This document shows positions 54,973-64,000 of a DNA stretch of 64,000 bases, in pieces. Position 1 is the stretch's first letter. The number at the start of each line of letters is the position of its first letter. The DNA lies in the NCBI GenBank assembly GCA_016648135.1, contig JADDOH010023624.1, forward strand, positions 1 to 64,000, given 5' to 3'. The notes beneath the pieces were generated by a model. That model ran no database searches and was not told the origin of the DNA. It saw nothing but the letters and a program-made list of their open reading frames with translations. This DNA is from Agrypnia vestita. Its lineage: Eukaryota; Arthropoda; Insecta; Trichoptera; Phryganeidae. The translations under genes and the position numbers were made by a program.

Positions 54973-55397
54973 TAACGCAAAGATACCTAAATAATTTAAA
55001 TGCTCAAACGTCATTATTGTATTCATTTGTGTAGATAAATAATTGGTCACCTGCTTCATTATCTTATTAATATTTATTCGCTCTATGTGTTCATAATATA
55101 ACCTCGGTTAGCGAAATTGTATATTTTGTCTAATGGCACTTGGCGCCGTATAAATAAATATTTTAGCGCTTTGTAAAGCGGGCGCCTGCACAGTGGCCCG
55201 CCTCCGAGCGGCGGCCCTGTTTGAGCCGTGAGTAACAAATGCATTTAAGCCCTTGTCAAGTAGCTACCTACGCTCTTCTTCTGCTTGTTTCTCGCGCGGC
55301 ACAATGCAATGCTCTTTTACTGCCGGGATGCAGAGTGCCACAAGTGCACTGGGAATATGGGTCACGCGACAGGGTTGACCAAGACTATTTATATTTG
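54973..55397. other. Unassigned DNA with a short GC-rich block
   Basis: ggcccgcctccgagcggcgg at 55195-55214. Nothing recognised as a gene. Confidence 0.35.
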
Positions 55398-55635
55398 GTA
55401 AGATCGCGGGACATCATAATTGCGGGATTTTGAAGCCGAAAATTTATGAATAGGAAACCATTTGTTTTTTAATTTGATTTTATTAGCTTAAATCTTAAAC
55501 TAATTTCGGATAAACTTATAAACTAATTTCAACAACTCTTTGATGAAGACATTTTTGGTAAATGTTCGTTCCTAATTCATCAGTGGATAGACAGAAGGAC
55601 GTACATTCGAAATTAGATATTCGCATTAAATAGAA
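55398..55635 (-). mobile_element. Helitron II fragment (minus strand)
   Basis: gcgggattttgaagccgaaa and attt.tgaata..aaaccatt match 34650-34690. Ends decayed. Confidence 0.6.
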
Positions 55636-55707
55636 AAGATATGACTCAAAGTATTCTTTGCAGGTACCCATAGAAATAAACGTGCCGTAATCGCGTAACA
55701 GGTTAAA

Positions 55708-55882
55708 TCAAACGTAATAATTTCGTTGTCTGTCTGTCGTAAAGTCCGAAAATCGTTGGAATTAAAACTTTAGATAATTAGAGTGTGACACGCAAACAGC
55801 GCGCGGCATATTTTTGGGGTCACGCAAAGCAAGTCGTTATTATTATTTTCCGTGATTTTTCACGGGTATACGGCTTGCTTCA
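55708..55882 (+). mobile_element. Non-autonomous Helitron II (plus strand)
   Basis: Starts TCAAACGTAATAATTTCGTT after an A, tgtctgtctgtc, ttagataattagagtgtgac, cagcgcgcggc, then hairpin ccgtgatttttcacgg, gtatacgg and CTTG in place of CTAG. Forms an inverted pair with the copy at 55398. Confidence 0.7.
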
Positions 55883-56007
55883 TTGATATTTTTCGTTGAA
55901 GAAGCATGTCTGAATTGAGCTTACATAATTAAAAAAATATCAAGACTTGGAATATGCCTAGTTATATGCTAGAGTAGCCTGTTAGTATTGTGGTCACGAA
56001 ATTTACC

Positions 56008-56222
56008 TAGTGATCATTAAATTAGGTGAAAAACATTAACTTTTTTACCTCTACGTGAAGTTGATAATATTTTTATATGTTTCGAGAATAACAGACTCTC
56101 TTACAGATGAAATATTAAACTTAATATGAAAAATATGAAAAAATAATGTAAAATATAAAAATATTGTTTAATTCACGTAGAGGTAACAAAATTAATGTTT
56201 TTTATCTAATTTAATGATCATA
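56008..56222. mobile_element. Foldback, probable head-to-head PLE ends
   Basis: tgatcattaaattaggtg, aaaaacattaa and tacctctacgtgaa at the left mirror the right end (about 50-bp arms). Inside is gtttcgagaataacagactc (56088), a hammerhead remnant with CTGTAAGA for CTGATGA. Confidence 0.7.
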
Positions 56223-56770
56223 TTTTAAGTTGTAATCAAGCGTTTAAGATGTATGGGATGAGTTCCCCCCCAGCCAATTATTCCAAAATTTTAATAATTA
56301 AACTTAATTTGCTAAGAAGTTGTTTTTGGACGACCCTACGCCAACTTCCATATAAACGCGAGTCTAGCACCTACACCTACCAGCGAATTTGTATGAAAGT
56401 GGCGAAAAAGGATGGAACAATAGCTGGAGAGGGAGCTGTGTCTTTTTACGATTGCATTTTGCGACGCCCATCTAAAAACAGACGACACCCCGTCGCTACC
56501 ATCACCCCTCCCCCCCATAAACTGGCTAAGGCATTGCATTACTTTTCTTATTGTGTACTTGCTCTAAACTGTACAAGCAACTCTTTTTCCCGTCAACTTA
56601 TCTCACTAATAATAGGAAATCATCTCCTATCCCACGTATATGCTCAGATTATAATAAACTTTTGAGTTCAATAGTTATTTTTAATACCATCGAAATTTTT
56701 TTCAGACCAGAGTAGCGTCGTATGGTGAGGCATATATGTACTGGAAACTGATCATTACATATGTTACAGT
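56223..56770 (+). other. Unassigned stretch with a 138-codon frame
   Basis: 56249-56665 is one of the longest open frames here and is less AT-rich than its flanks. No motif or family recognised, and an overlapping minus-strand frame is also open, so coding status is doubtful. Confidence 0.2.
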
Positions 56771-57808
56771 GAATCTGTATTTCTAGTGAGTCTATATTAT
56801 TATTTTATTTTATTTATTTTTTTATTTCAAAAAATCCTTGTTTACAATATATAGGTACTTAATAATAATTTAACAATAAAAATATAAGATAAGATTACAC
56901 AATTTTTTTTTGTTAGATTTGTGGATTATGCCACTCTACTAGGCTACGCCTGTCCCAGAGTGGCGTTATTGAACACAATTATAATATTTTTTTGAATTCG
57001 TCTATAATAATTATGTATCTACAAAGTATCAAGTGCAATGTTAGTGATAGGTTGAGTGAGTCATAAGTCCAAGTTTTAATATGTGTAGAATATTATTTAA
57101 TGTAAAACGGGTTAAAGTTTTGTTTAAGATTATTTTTTATTTTCGTTAATTTATTTATTTATTTATATAGGTATATATTTTTATTTATAGACATTATTAT
57201 GCAATTACAGTAAGTAAATTTTCAGTTGCTGTTCTACCTTTAGAGGTAAGCCAGTTGTTTGCTAAAGCTTTTATTTTATTTATTGAGTATATTCTGAGTG
57301 TCGGGAAGTCTGTTTTAAATATGTTAAATATTTTATTTCAACTGGCATTTTAGTGAAATTATATTCTAGGTCATTCTTATCATATCCAAGCCCATTTTCA
57401 CCAATAGAAATTAAAACAAACTAGCGAAAAATATTTTAACTGATATCTTACTCGTTAAATTATATTGGTGTCCAAACTGCCATTAAAATTAAATTTGACA
57501 GATCATGAAAGATGTCTATATTTCCGGATTGAGATTGACCTCTTAGAATAATAATTTAAGATTTAAGTAATTGCGTGAAAAAGGTTCCTACTGCATCGTT
57601 CATTTCTTCTGTGCATATCAACATTATATACCGGATATTATTAACCTAACCTAAGAATTGAGAGATGCGTGCATTCGTGGACAAAATATTGTTTCACTGG
57701 TACTACGCAGTGAATCTGTAAATTCATTGTTTGACATGTTTTCACTGTCCGACCGGGTAAAATATGTTTCTATTAGTGAAAATATAGACTCACTAGAAAT
57801 ACAAATTC
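56771..57808. mobile_element. Element with 28-bp terminal inverted repeats, about 1 kb
   Basis: gaatctgtatttctagtgag at 56771 and its mirror ending ctcactagaaatacaaattc at 57808. Continues inward as tctatatt on both sides. No transposase frame seen between. The LINE-like 3' end at 56800-57040 lies inside its left part. Confidence 0.6.
56800..57040 (-). mobile_element. LINE-like 3' end (minus strand)
   Basis: Reverse of 33960-34140: gtggattatgccactctact, aggctacgcctgtcccagag, ccttgtttacaa, and a tattttattttattta run as the tail. Confidence 0.65.
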
Positions 57809-57814
57809 AACATA

Positions 57815-57905
57815 TACATTATACGCATTACTAATTATTACTGTTCACTTTCACTTTTCGTCCTTATTACCAATGAGTTTTATCTATGTTAAATTAACCT
57901 TTTTA
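57815..57905. repeat. Block shared with 42770-42870
   Basis: tatacattatacgcattact, actttcacttttcgtcc.tatta and gttttatctatg. Function unknown. Confidence 0.55.
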
Positions 57906-58769
57906 TGTTAATGTTAGATATCGAGAGCGGTGCTTCTATTTTTTAAACTTGTATAAAATATTGAATTAATTCAATGAATCTGCAGTGTTGCTAGAGAATA
58001 TGCAATCTAAAGTTTAGCATTCTAATGTATTTTCGTTGTATTTTTTCGATGTTTTCAACATAAACGTTCCTCGTAGCCCGCAGTTTGGTACAAATTCGAG
58101 TATGTTTTAAAACTGCTGAAATTTTTCGTGCAAAGCATGCCATGTTTTGTTCTTTTCAAATTATTTTTCTATGTGTAAATGGAAACGAAGGTGTGGCGTT
58201 AAAAATTAAAATAAAAAAATAACAAGGACCTTTTACACAAGGATTTTCTCGGGTTCAGAGTTCACTTTTCTTCATACGTCACAATTTTCCTGTTAGGTCA
58301 TCCGGATTCGTGCGTAGGTTTAATGAACACGATGCGTAGTAATAAGGGTGTCGTTGTCGCTCAGACAGTAAGGGTCGTGCGGCTGTTCTGCCTTGGGGCG
58401 TGCCAGCTGACCTGTTAAGGGAGCACACAGGGCGCAAGAGCCCGGACATAAAGGGTTCGGCGGACCGGTGACGCGTGACGCCGCCTAATGAGTGCGCAAT
58501 CAGAAATCAAAGCGTTTATTACGCTCAATTTAACCCGGGATTGGGCACGGATTGGGCTCGGGCGGTCGACCGACCAGGGGTGAAGAACACCCGTTTTAAA
58601 TATAAATTACTAAATTATAAATTGGGTTAGTTGATTCAAGGTTTTGAGGGATGCCAGGAATATCTGTAAATGTTACAAGACGTTAATTTGGAGTTCACGA
58701 TTGGACCTCGCGATCACTGTCAACTTGAAGACCTTAGATATTATAATATATGAGGTTTGATTTTAAAAA
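57906..58769. other. Unassigned DNA with a GC-rich block
   Basis: 58360-58580 is GC-rich (cgtgacgccgcctaatgagt; cggcggaccggtgacgcgtg) and non-repetitive in this window. No reading frame or RNA gene recognised. It could be an exon, promoter or unknown repeat. Confidence 0.3.
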
Positions 58770-58830
58770 ATTGGGTGCGTGTACTTAATATGTACGCACG
58801 TTAGAAGTTAGATTTCTTTGGTATACACAA
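58770..58830. repeat. Block shared with 32755-32800
   Basis: aaaaaattgggtgcgtgtac, tatgtacgc.cg and agaagtta.a.ttct. Short dispersed repeat end. Confidence 0.5.
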
Positions 58831-59189
58831 AATAAATAGCGCATTACTTCTTGCAGCACTACCACAAGAAAAAACGAAACGAGGGATCACTAAATGAACC
58901 AGCCGCAAAAACTAACATTTAAAGGAAATCCGCTGATTCAAGATCACTGTTCAAAGGGACGGACGTCAGTCAATGCAGCTGTAAAATCTACCGAGCTCAA
59001 ATAAAGCTTGTCAATAAATTGTCAAGCTAGAAAGATCTCAAAATTTGTGTGTATTTTATAACTTCCGTCGCATGATGCGTGAGCATTTTGTTGATTAACT
59101 AAAAGTTTCCCTTTTATACGCCTTTATAAGTGACTTCAAAAATACGCGGATGTTGTGACAGTCGTTAAGTTCAATTGTCTTTTTTTTTA

Positions 59190-59375
59190 ATCAAGATAAG
59201 TTATAGAAGTCCCATAGAGACAAAGATATTTATGAAGGAAACGTATATGGAAGACTTTTATAGGATGGCCCAAGGCTTATGATTTGTATGAGATGGCGTA
59301 AGTGATCACTTTACACAATGTAACCTTCACCAATTCCACCGTACAAACATTCACACATGATTAACATTTTGAAAG
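59190..59375 (+). mobile_element. SCAG repeat (plus strand)
   Basis: aatcaagataagttatagaa, gtcccatagagacaaag, ggatggcccaaggcttatga, gtgatcactttacacaatgt and caccaattccaccgtac. The left ~185 bp of the family, directly followed by a LINE tail. Confidence 0.78.
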
Positions 59376-59890
59376 TAGTTGTACTTACTTACTTACCATC
59401 ACGCCGAGGGGGTAGACAGAGAAGATAGAGCGCCCCAATCTTCTGTCCTGACACAAAACTCTCGCCTCATCCACATTCATATATTTCCGCATACAAAGTC
59501 AACGTTAGTTGAGGCTCCTAAGAGGACCATCTTCCAGTATCTGGTTAATCTGGTCACGTCACGCCTTCCGCGATCGTCCTTTCTTACTGGTGCTGTCGAT
59601 AGTTGCTTCATATATTTTTCTTACCTTCTTTTCTAATTCATTTGCTCAATGTGCCCAAACCACTTAAGCGATTGCTATAAATTCTATATACTATTCCAAG
59701 ATCAGAATTACATTCTCTCATAATTTGTTCATTATTTATCCTATCATAAATGGATTTGCTACACATATATCTAAGTGATCTCATTTCCTCAGCATTCAGT
59801 ACGCTTTCATTCCTCTATCACTGTTGGTACCGGAATTGTATCGCGCACCGCTAGTCCTGCCTCTGAAGACATATTTATATTAGAAATTAT
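59376..59890 (-). mobile_element. RTE-like LINE, longest copy of the (ttag)n family here (minus strand)
   Basis: Tail gtacttacttactt at 59386, then the reversed family end (accatcacgccg, agacagagaagatagagcg) and about 430 bp of coding remnant. The 5' break is near 59890. Confidence 0.75.
59395..59830 (-). pseudogene. RTE-like LINE C-terminus with frameshifts
   Basis: Traces in order: NNEQIMRECNSDLGIVYRI, ELEKKVRKIYEATID, SKKGRSRKA.RDQINQILED, GPLRS, MRKYMNVDEARVLCQDRR. The last blocks align one to one with 36468-36685 (WHDQVLQVFEDGPVKS; CMNVAEAKVVCQDRR). Several stops. Confidence 0.72.
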
Positions 59891-60290
59891 TGAATTCAAA
59901 GTTCCGAATAGAAAAATAATGAACAATTTTTATTAATCAATTAGAAAAGACGTACAAAAAAATCAAATTAACGAAAAAATATTTTAAATGGCGCCGGGAT
60001 TCGAGCCACGGACCTGGATCGCTTTAAAAACGGAATAAAAATTTTAATCAATTTTAAAAAAAAGAGACTGCATATAAGCTTGAAAATTTTTCGTTAACTT
60101 ACCAGAGTGCCGTGGCGAAATTGGATAACGCGTCATTCCGATAGATAGATAGATAGAATTGGAAGTCCGTGGTTCGAGTCCCGGCGGCATTAAAAATATT
60201 TTTTCGTTAATTTGATTTTTTTGTATGTCTTTTCTAATTGATTAATAAAAATTGTTTAATAATTCACAGAACTTTGTTCTGAAATTGCAA
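59889..60290. mobile_element. tRNA-like repeat as a foldback
   Basis: Left arm has the inverse of the T arm and acceptor (gccgggattcgagccacgga) plus body. Right arm has the full tRNA-like unit and the same body (tttttcgttaatttgatttt; tgtatgtcttttctaattga). Arms of 85 bp or more with a centre near 60070. Relative of 19090-19615. Confidence 0.72.
60108..60189 (+). tRNA. tRNA-like sequence with a (GATA)n run in the anticodon arm
   Basis: A box tggcgaaattggataacg, B box ggttcgagtcc in a good T arm, acceptor tgccg / cggca. Four gata units disrupt the anticodon arm (60140-60157), giving 82 bases. Cannot be a normal tRNA. Confidence 0.5.
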
Positions 60291-60435
60291 CTTCACAAAT
60301 AGAATGTGTTTCTTTTAATTTAGAAAAATAATGCATTAATCAATGCGTTTAAAGCGCAATCATTATATAGATATTTATCTGACGAATATATTGAACATTT
60401 CGTTTCTCTTGATTGTTATTTAGGTTTTGAGGATA

Positions 60436-60704
60436 TCAAATATAATAATTTAGTTGTCTGTCCGTCCGTCCGTCTGTCTGTCCCCGTAAATTCGTCTGTC
60501 GTCCGAAATTTCTTTCGAATTCACGGCTAAAGCGTGAGATGGGGCTTGAATCCACCGACCCGCTTGAACACCCGAGGCAATGGGGGTCACCAAACCCGAA
60601 CCGGCCAATTAACGCGTGTTGCTACGGCCGCCTCTCCATAGATCGCTAAAAAGAAGCTATAAATATACTTTAAGCTTAGCAAAGACGTGAACGGTTACAG
60701 CTAG
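60436..60704 (+). mobile_element. Non-autonomous Helitron III, complete
   Basis: TCAAATATAATAATTTAGTT after an A, a (tgtctgtccgtc)-type run, then gatggggcttgaatcc, gttgctacggccgcctctcc, agctataaatatac, and the end gtgaacggttacag-CTAG (60701-60704) before a T. 269 bp, no gene. Confidence 0.72.
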
Positions 60705-60876
60705 TCTTTTATAGGTTTTCTAAATTTCAATGTGCGTATTGAGCTATAAACAACATCACATCCCCTAACATTTCACAATTTTGGCAATAACAACCAAAAA
60801 ACCCTTGCCACTCTATATACTGACCTTGTACTTGAATAAGCTGACAACCTACATTATTTTGGTTAGTTATTAATCA

Positions 60877-60955
60877 CCCCTGATGATGAGGGCGACTGCT
60901 CCTCCTGAAACAATACTTGTGACAAAATAACTCAAGGTGTCTGTGGTGAAAAGTT
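60877..60955 (+). mobile_element. PLE end with hammerhead-like motif
   Basis: CTGATGA (60880-60886), extra T, partial stem II gagg / cctc, GAAAC (60907-60911), a possible acaa / ttgt stem III, then GTG where a GTH triplet is expected. Ends gtggtgaaaag. The motif is decayed. Confidence 0.6.
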
Positions 60956-61289
60956 TGGCCCAGCGATTGGCCATCCTGGCCATGGCCCGGCCAGCGAGGT
61001 GCCCTGCCTCCGCGTAACGGAGTAAACGGCGCGGGGCTATTTATGGTTCCTTTGTTGCGACTCTGCGAGGCTGGCGAGGCGGACAGTTTGACGGACAAAT
61101 TGGCCGACGGCGTGACGTTGATTGTGCCCTCTTGACGTCATCCGTTCGGGCGAGCTTGTCGCCGAATAATTGATGCAGCGCACGTGATCGATCGCGAAAC
61201 ACCCGGTAGCCAGGGGCGGATTTTCCGCAAGTCTGATCGGGGTTGACCCGTATATGCAAATCAGGTAGAGCAATAATTTGGTAATATTC
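60956..61289. other. GC-rich unassigned block
   Basis: ggccatggcccggccagcga and neighbours. Overlapping minus-strand frames of 74-115 codons are open because the block is GC-rich. They do not agree on one product. Confidence 0.3.
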
Positions 61290-61305
61290 CTCGTCGTCAT
61301 CACCT

Positions 61306-62005
61306 TCATCCCCTTGTTCCAGTAGGGTCGGGGGCCAAAGACTCGCCAAGGTGTTTCCATATCCCCCTGTCTTGCGCTGCTTCTGCATGAGTCAATCTGT
61401 CTAGACCAGTGTTTTTCATTCTGTGGGTCGCGACCCCCAGGAGGGTCGCCAAGTGTTACGTGGGGTTCGCGGTCGCGAGCCAGGTAAAAGTAAAAAACAA
61501 GGGTTGTAGGTTATATACTGCAATAAAAGTACAAAATTTTCATGGAAAAGGCTGTGACTGTTTATTTAAAAAAAGACGTCAGGTCGTGGTTGTATTTTTG
61601 AAACGTTAACAAACAAATCATTTTCTATTACTATTACTCTTCTTAACTCTTCTATTTTTATATTTATATCCACAGTATTTCTGACAAGTTGTACACAGCA
61701 CTTGATTTTTCGTTCAGTAGGTAGTCTCAATTAAAAAAAATATATATATGTCGTTTTTTAAATCGCTGACATAGTTTTATTATGGATCTGGGGGGTTGCC
61801 AATTTTTTTTACTTGTAAAGGGGTCTGGTATTCAAAAAAGTTGAAAAACACTGGTCTAGACCCATTCTGTTTTCATATACATTTTTCTGTTGCTTCTTCC
61901 AGCTTAATCTGGGACGACCCATCGGCCGTCTTCCTTCCGGGATTGCCAGGAGGATTCTTCATGGTATTCGTTCCTCTGGCATTCTTATCACATGTCCATT
62001 TGGTA
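61306..62005 (-). pseudogene. LINE C-terminus interrupted by an insertion
   Basis: Upstream half (62005-61854): GHVIRMPEERIP, a stop, ILLAIPEGRRPMGRPRLSWK. Downstream half (61406-61306): RLTHAEAAQDRGIWKHLGES then LAPDPTGTRG and a stop. GH..RMPE, EGRRP.GRP and QDR..W are the typical ordered signatures of RTE-like LINE ends. Confidence 0.78.
61407..61853. mobile_element. hAT-type non-autonomous element with 8-bp target duplication
   Basis: Starts cagtgtttttcattctg and ends gttgaaaaacactg: 12-bp inverted ends. Perfect 8-base duplications gtctagac at 61399-61406 and 61854-61861. Next to the left end, tgggtcgcgacccccagg is typical of some hAT families. 447 bp, no transposase; the frame at 61409-61609 is an artefact. 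Confidence 0.92.
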
Positions 62006-62053
62006 ATATTGTAAATATCAAATATTACAATTAATATAAATAATCATAATATA

Positions 62054-62300
62054 AGTGGCTTATGGTAAGTGGACTTGACGCTCCCCTGGTAATCTGGTAT
62101 CGATGATTCGAGTCCCGTTCGAGAACATCAGCAAGTTATTCCTATTTTCATAGAGCAAGTGTTTAGCTTAGCTTAGAAATGAAATTATAGTGTTTTTTAC
62201 GCCCGTTATAATAAAGAAGCGATAAACTTAGTTATTATTTAATTTTTAGCTGTGAAATGAAATACGTGTTCGTACAAAACGAAATACGAAAAAAAAAATG
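62054..62300 (+). mobile_element. tRNA-derived SINE-like repeat, copy 2
   Basis: Head with tggcttatggtaagtggac and gattcgagtccc (B box), body catcagcaagttattcctat, tttcatag, gtttagcttagcttag, then ...aaatacgaaaaaaaaaa as the tail. Same body as 27432-27540. Confidence 0.65.
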
Positions 62301-62879
62301 TGTTCATTCATTTTTGTACTGTCGGAACATGTTTAGTAAAGTTTGCTCTGTGGGAGCAAAGCGACATAATATAATATGGGAAATTTTGAAGAGGTAATTT
62401 TTGAGTGGTAACGTTCTAAAGAATTCTGATTTATTTTATTTTTATTATTTCTATTTTTCAGTAAAGTACTTATATCATTCATTAAAGGTCATAATTATAT
62501 CAGGCGTATGCAGGCAGTATATCGAAATACGAGTTGTTTGTAAGCATAAATTGTCATAGTAAATAGAAATACAGAATATCACGATAAACTTATTAAAATC
62601 TGAAAAATACGCTGAAGCGGTTTAACCACTCCTGCAGGTCATCCGTGTATTTACAATTTGATAACGTCATTGGCAAAAAAAACGTCAATTTTGACACTGC
62701 CTTCGTCACTGCTTTGGCTTTTCCTGATTTCCTGATTGACACCCTTATCGTAGTCCAACTTTGGCACCAAACTGGTCTAGTACCACTATCATAATAAACA
62801 GCACCACACCATTTTCACTTGGATCATTGAAGAACAAACTACGCCAAAAACTCCACAATCATCCGTATTCCTGATACTT
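62301..62879. other. Unassigned DNA
   Basis: No feature recognised. Confidence 0.35.
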
Positions 62880-63425
62880 TTAACAAGGCTTTTGCAGATA
62901 TTGAGAACTTTTGTTGAAAATCTCTGAATCCGTGTTTCTTATTAGGGAGGGCAAAGAGTTTCACGCTTGGGGGCCCGCCACCGCAAATGCCCGTTCGCTG
63001 AACCTAGTTTTCTGGAACTGACTTGCCGGTTCCACAACCCTTCCCACCGCTGAAGTAGGCGCTGACCTGAGAGTTTGACGCCTTCCATTTATGTTGTCTG
63101 GAATACAGAGCTCCTGAAGATAAAGAGGCGCCATGTACATCAACCAACACAGTTTGAACTCTCTCTTTAAAACGAAGCCAGTGCAATTCTCGCAGAAGAG
63201 ATGTTATGTGCGAGAATTTTGACGTTCCATATATTATCCGTGCTGCAGCGTTTAGAATAGATTGTAGTCTACCGAGCTGAAACATCGGTAGGCCAGCGTA
63301 GATACCATTACAATAGTCCACACGTGGTACAATACAATAAACGCATTAATGAGTAGATGGGCTGCCTCAGAGGGAAGATGTCTGCGAATACTTTTAATCT
63401 GTCTCAGTTGATAAAAGCATGTGCT
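62880..63425 (-). pseudogene. CR1/L2-type LINE reverse transcriptase, C-terminal part
   Basis: In order on the minus strand: CFYQLRQIKSIRRHLPSEAA, then (shift) MDYCNGIYAGLPMFQLGRLQ, SILNAAARIIYG, HITSLLRELHWLRFKERVQT, then (shift) APLYLQELCIP, RSAPTSAVGRVVEP, FSERAFAVAGPQA, a stop where W is expected, and NSLPSLIRN. YCN...GLP..Q..RLQ...NAAAR and LHWL are diagnostic of the CR1/L2 group. At least two frameshifts and one stop. Confidence 0.88.
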
Positions 63426-63479
63426 GAGTTTTGAGTTTAAGTGAATTTTGAGGGGTATACTAACTCTTTTTTATGTGTT

Positions 63480-63720
63480 AAATGAAATGAGAATGAAATG
63501 TGTTAAATGATACTGAGAAGCAAATCTCGACGTTTCGCTTAAGTCTTATCCAGCGTCATCAGGAGATCACCACGGGTGTTGAGGCCGAACTGTTTATTTC
63601 TTCCGATCTCGTAAACTATATGCACTTTATTCACTTCTTCTACGATTACGAAATTTGCTTCCTCAGTGAAATAAGCAGTTCATATAAAATATCCGTTTCA
63701 TTTAACACATAAATATGTCT
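63480..63720 (-). mobile_element. PLE end, subfamily A
   Basis: Mirrors 2481-2830 in layout. gttaaatgaaatgagaatg at the left is partly inverted at the right (atccgtttcatttaacac), so this too has inverted ends. Confidence 0.7.
63524..63567 (-). ncRNA. Hammerhead-ribozyme-like motif (PLE)
   Basis: Minus strand: atctc / gagat stem I (5 bp), CTGATGA (63556-63562), extra C, a weakened stem II (gctgga..ttaagc, outer three pairs only), GAAAC (63532-63536), ACGU and GTC. Core intact, stem II decayed. Confidence 0.7.
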
Positions 63721-63762
63721 AACGACAGTAATAATTACCTTTACTCTCTGGTATACTAACTC

Positions 63763-63835
63763 TGTTAAGGGTAAACTTGCGAGGTGACACATATTTTTTC
63801 ACACATGCGCGTGCGTGCGTACACCCACACACACA
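63763..63835. repeat. Dispersed phrase plus CA/CG-rich microsatellite
   Basis: gggtaaacttgcgaggtgac then acacat and a gcgcgtgcgtgcg / acacacacac run. Same arrangement as 41620-41770. Confidence 0.7.
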
Positions 63836-64000
63836 TACTCGCAAACCAACTTAGGTACTATACGAAGAATAATAAAAAATAATAAAGTAAGGAACGGTAA
63901 GAAAATATGCTAAGGAAAAATTAACTTTTCCTTCGATCCTTACATTGCAGGCGTTATCTTCGTGCATTTGTCGGGATACCAAAATGGCTTGATGGTAATT

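Larger units (their letters stand above)
61290..62009 (-). mobile_element. 5'-truncated LINE split by a hAT-type element
   Basis: Minus-strand LINE 3' end. Its C-terminal frame is contiguous if the 61407-61853 insert and one target copy are ignored. 3' tail is gatgaaggtgatgacgacg-like. Confidence 0.8.

Noticed and set aside
56249..56665. 138-codon open frame as a host gene
   Set aside because: No domain, signal or family recognised, and the opposite strand is open in the same place.
61037..61388. Overlapping 107- and 115-codon minus-strand frames
   Set aside because: Their low-complexity and GC-rich content is not protein-like, and the adjacent true signal is the LINE C-terminus in another frame.

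Overview
This 64 kb window is AT-rich eukaryotic DNA built mostly from transposable-element debris. I recognise no host protein-coding gene. Every open reading frame I can assign belongs to a retroelement or transposon, and nearly all are truncated or broken. The mix (Penelope-like elements, RTE/Jockey/CR1-type LINEs with short tandem 3' tails, non-autonomous Helitrons ending in CTAG, TA-flanked foldback MITEs, mariner, hAT, LTR-like blocks and tRNA-derived SINE-like repeats) fits an insect genome. Some Helitron and SINE features resemble lepidopteran ones, but the order is a guess.

Layout. 0-10 kb: a 100-bp tandem array at the left edge, CAGGG-terminated MITEs, Penelope-like (PLE) ends, a candidate LTR (6758-7277) and an antisense LTR-like block (8820-9230). 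10-20 kb: a tRNA-like SINE, a MITE with another element nested inside it, a Jockey-like LINE end, a 223-bp PLE palindrome, a Helitron carrying a second element, an LTR-like block and tRNA-like foldbacks. 20-32 kb: PLE copies with GIY-YIG endonuclease remnants, a nested MITE, a GC island, a SINE, and a full non-autonomous Helitron. 32-40 kb: repeats, then a satellite of about 16 monomers of 170-191 bp (36712-39870) invaded by a LINE and a PLE, each with 10-bp target duplications. 40-53 kb: LINE 3' ends, MITEs, a 73-bp tandem array, a long antisense LINE and a mariner remnant. 53-64 kb: PLE and Helitron pieces, LINE ends, a tRNA-like foldback, and a hAT-type element inside a LINE with a perfect 8-bp duplication.

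The most interesting layer is RNA. Ten places, on both strands, carry CTGANGA, then a stem-loop, then GAAAC. Eight of them also have a short self-complementary stem III, or a one-base departure from one (36167-36210), and seven of those eight have paired stem I arms of at least 3 bp. These are type I hammerhead-ribozyme folds, and the stems vary in sequence between copies while keeping pairing. They sit at the ends of PLE copies. In two clear cases two such ends lie head to head as near-perfect palindromes, and other copies have inverted ends around a body. Hammerheads in PLEs are established knowledge; the local subfamilies, the constant extra base before stem II and the inverted-end arrangement deserve a check.
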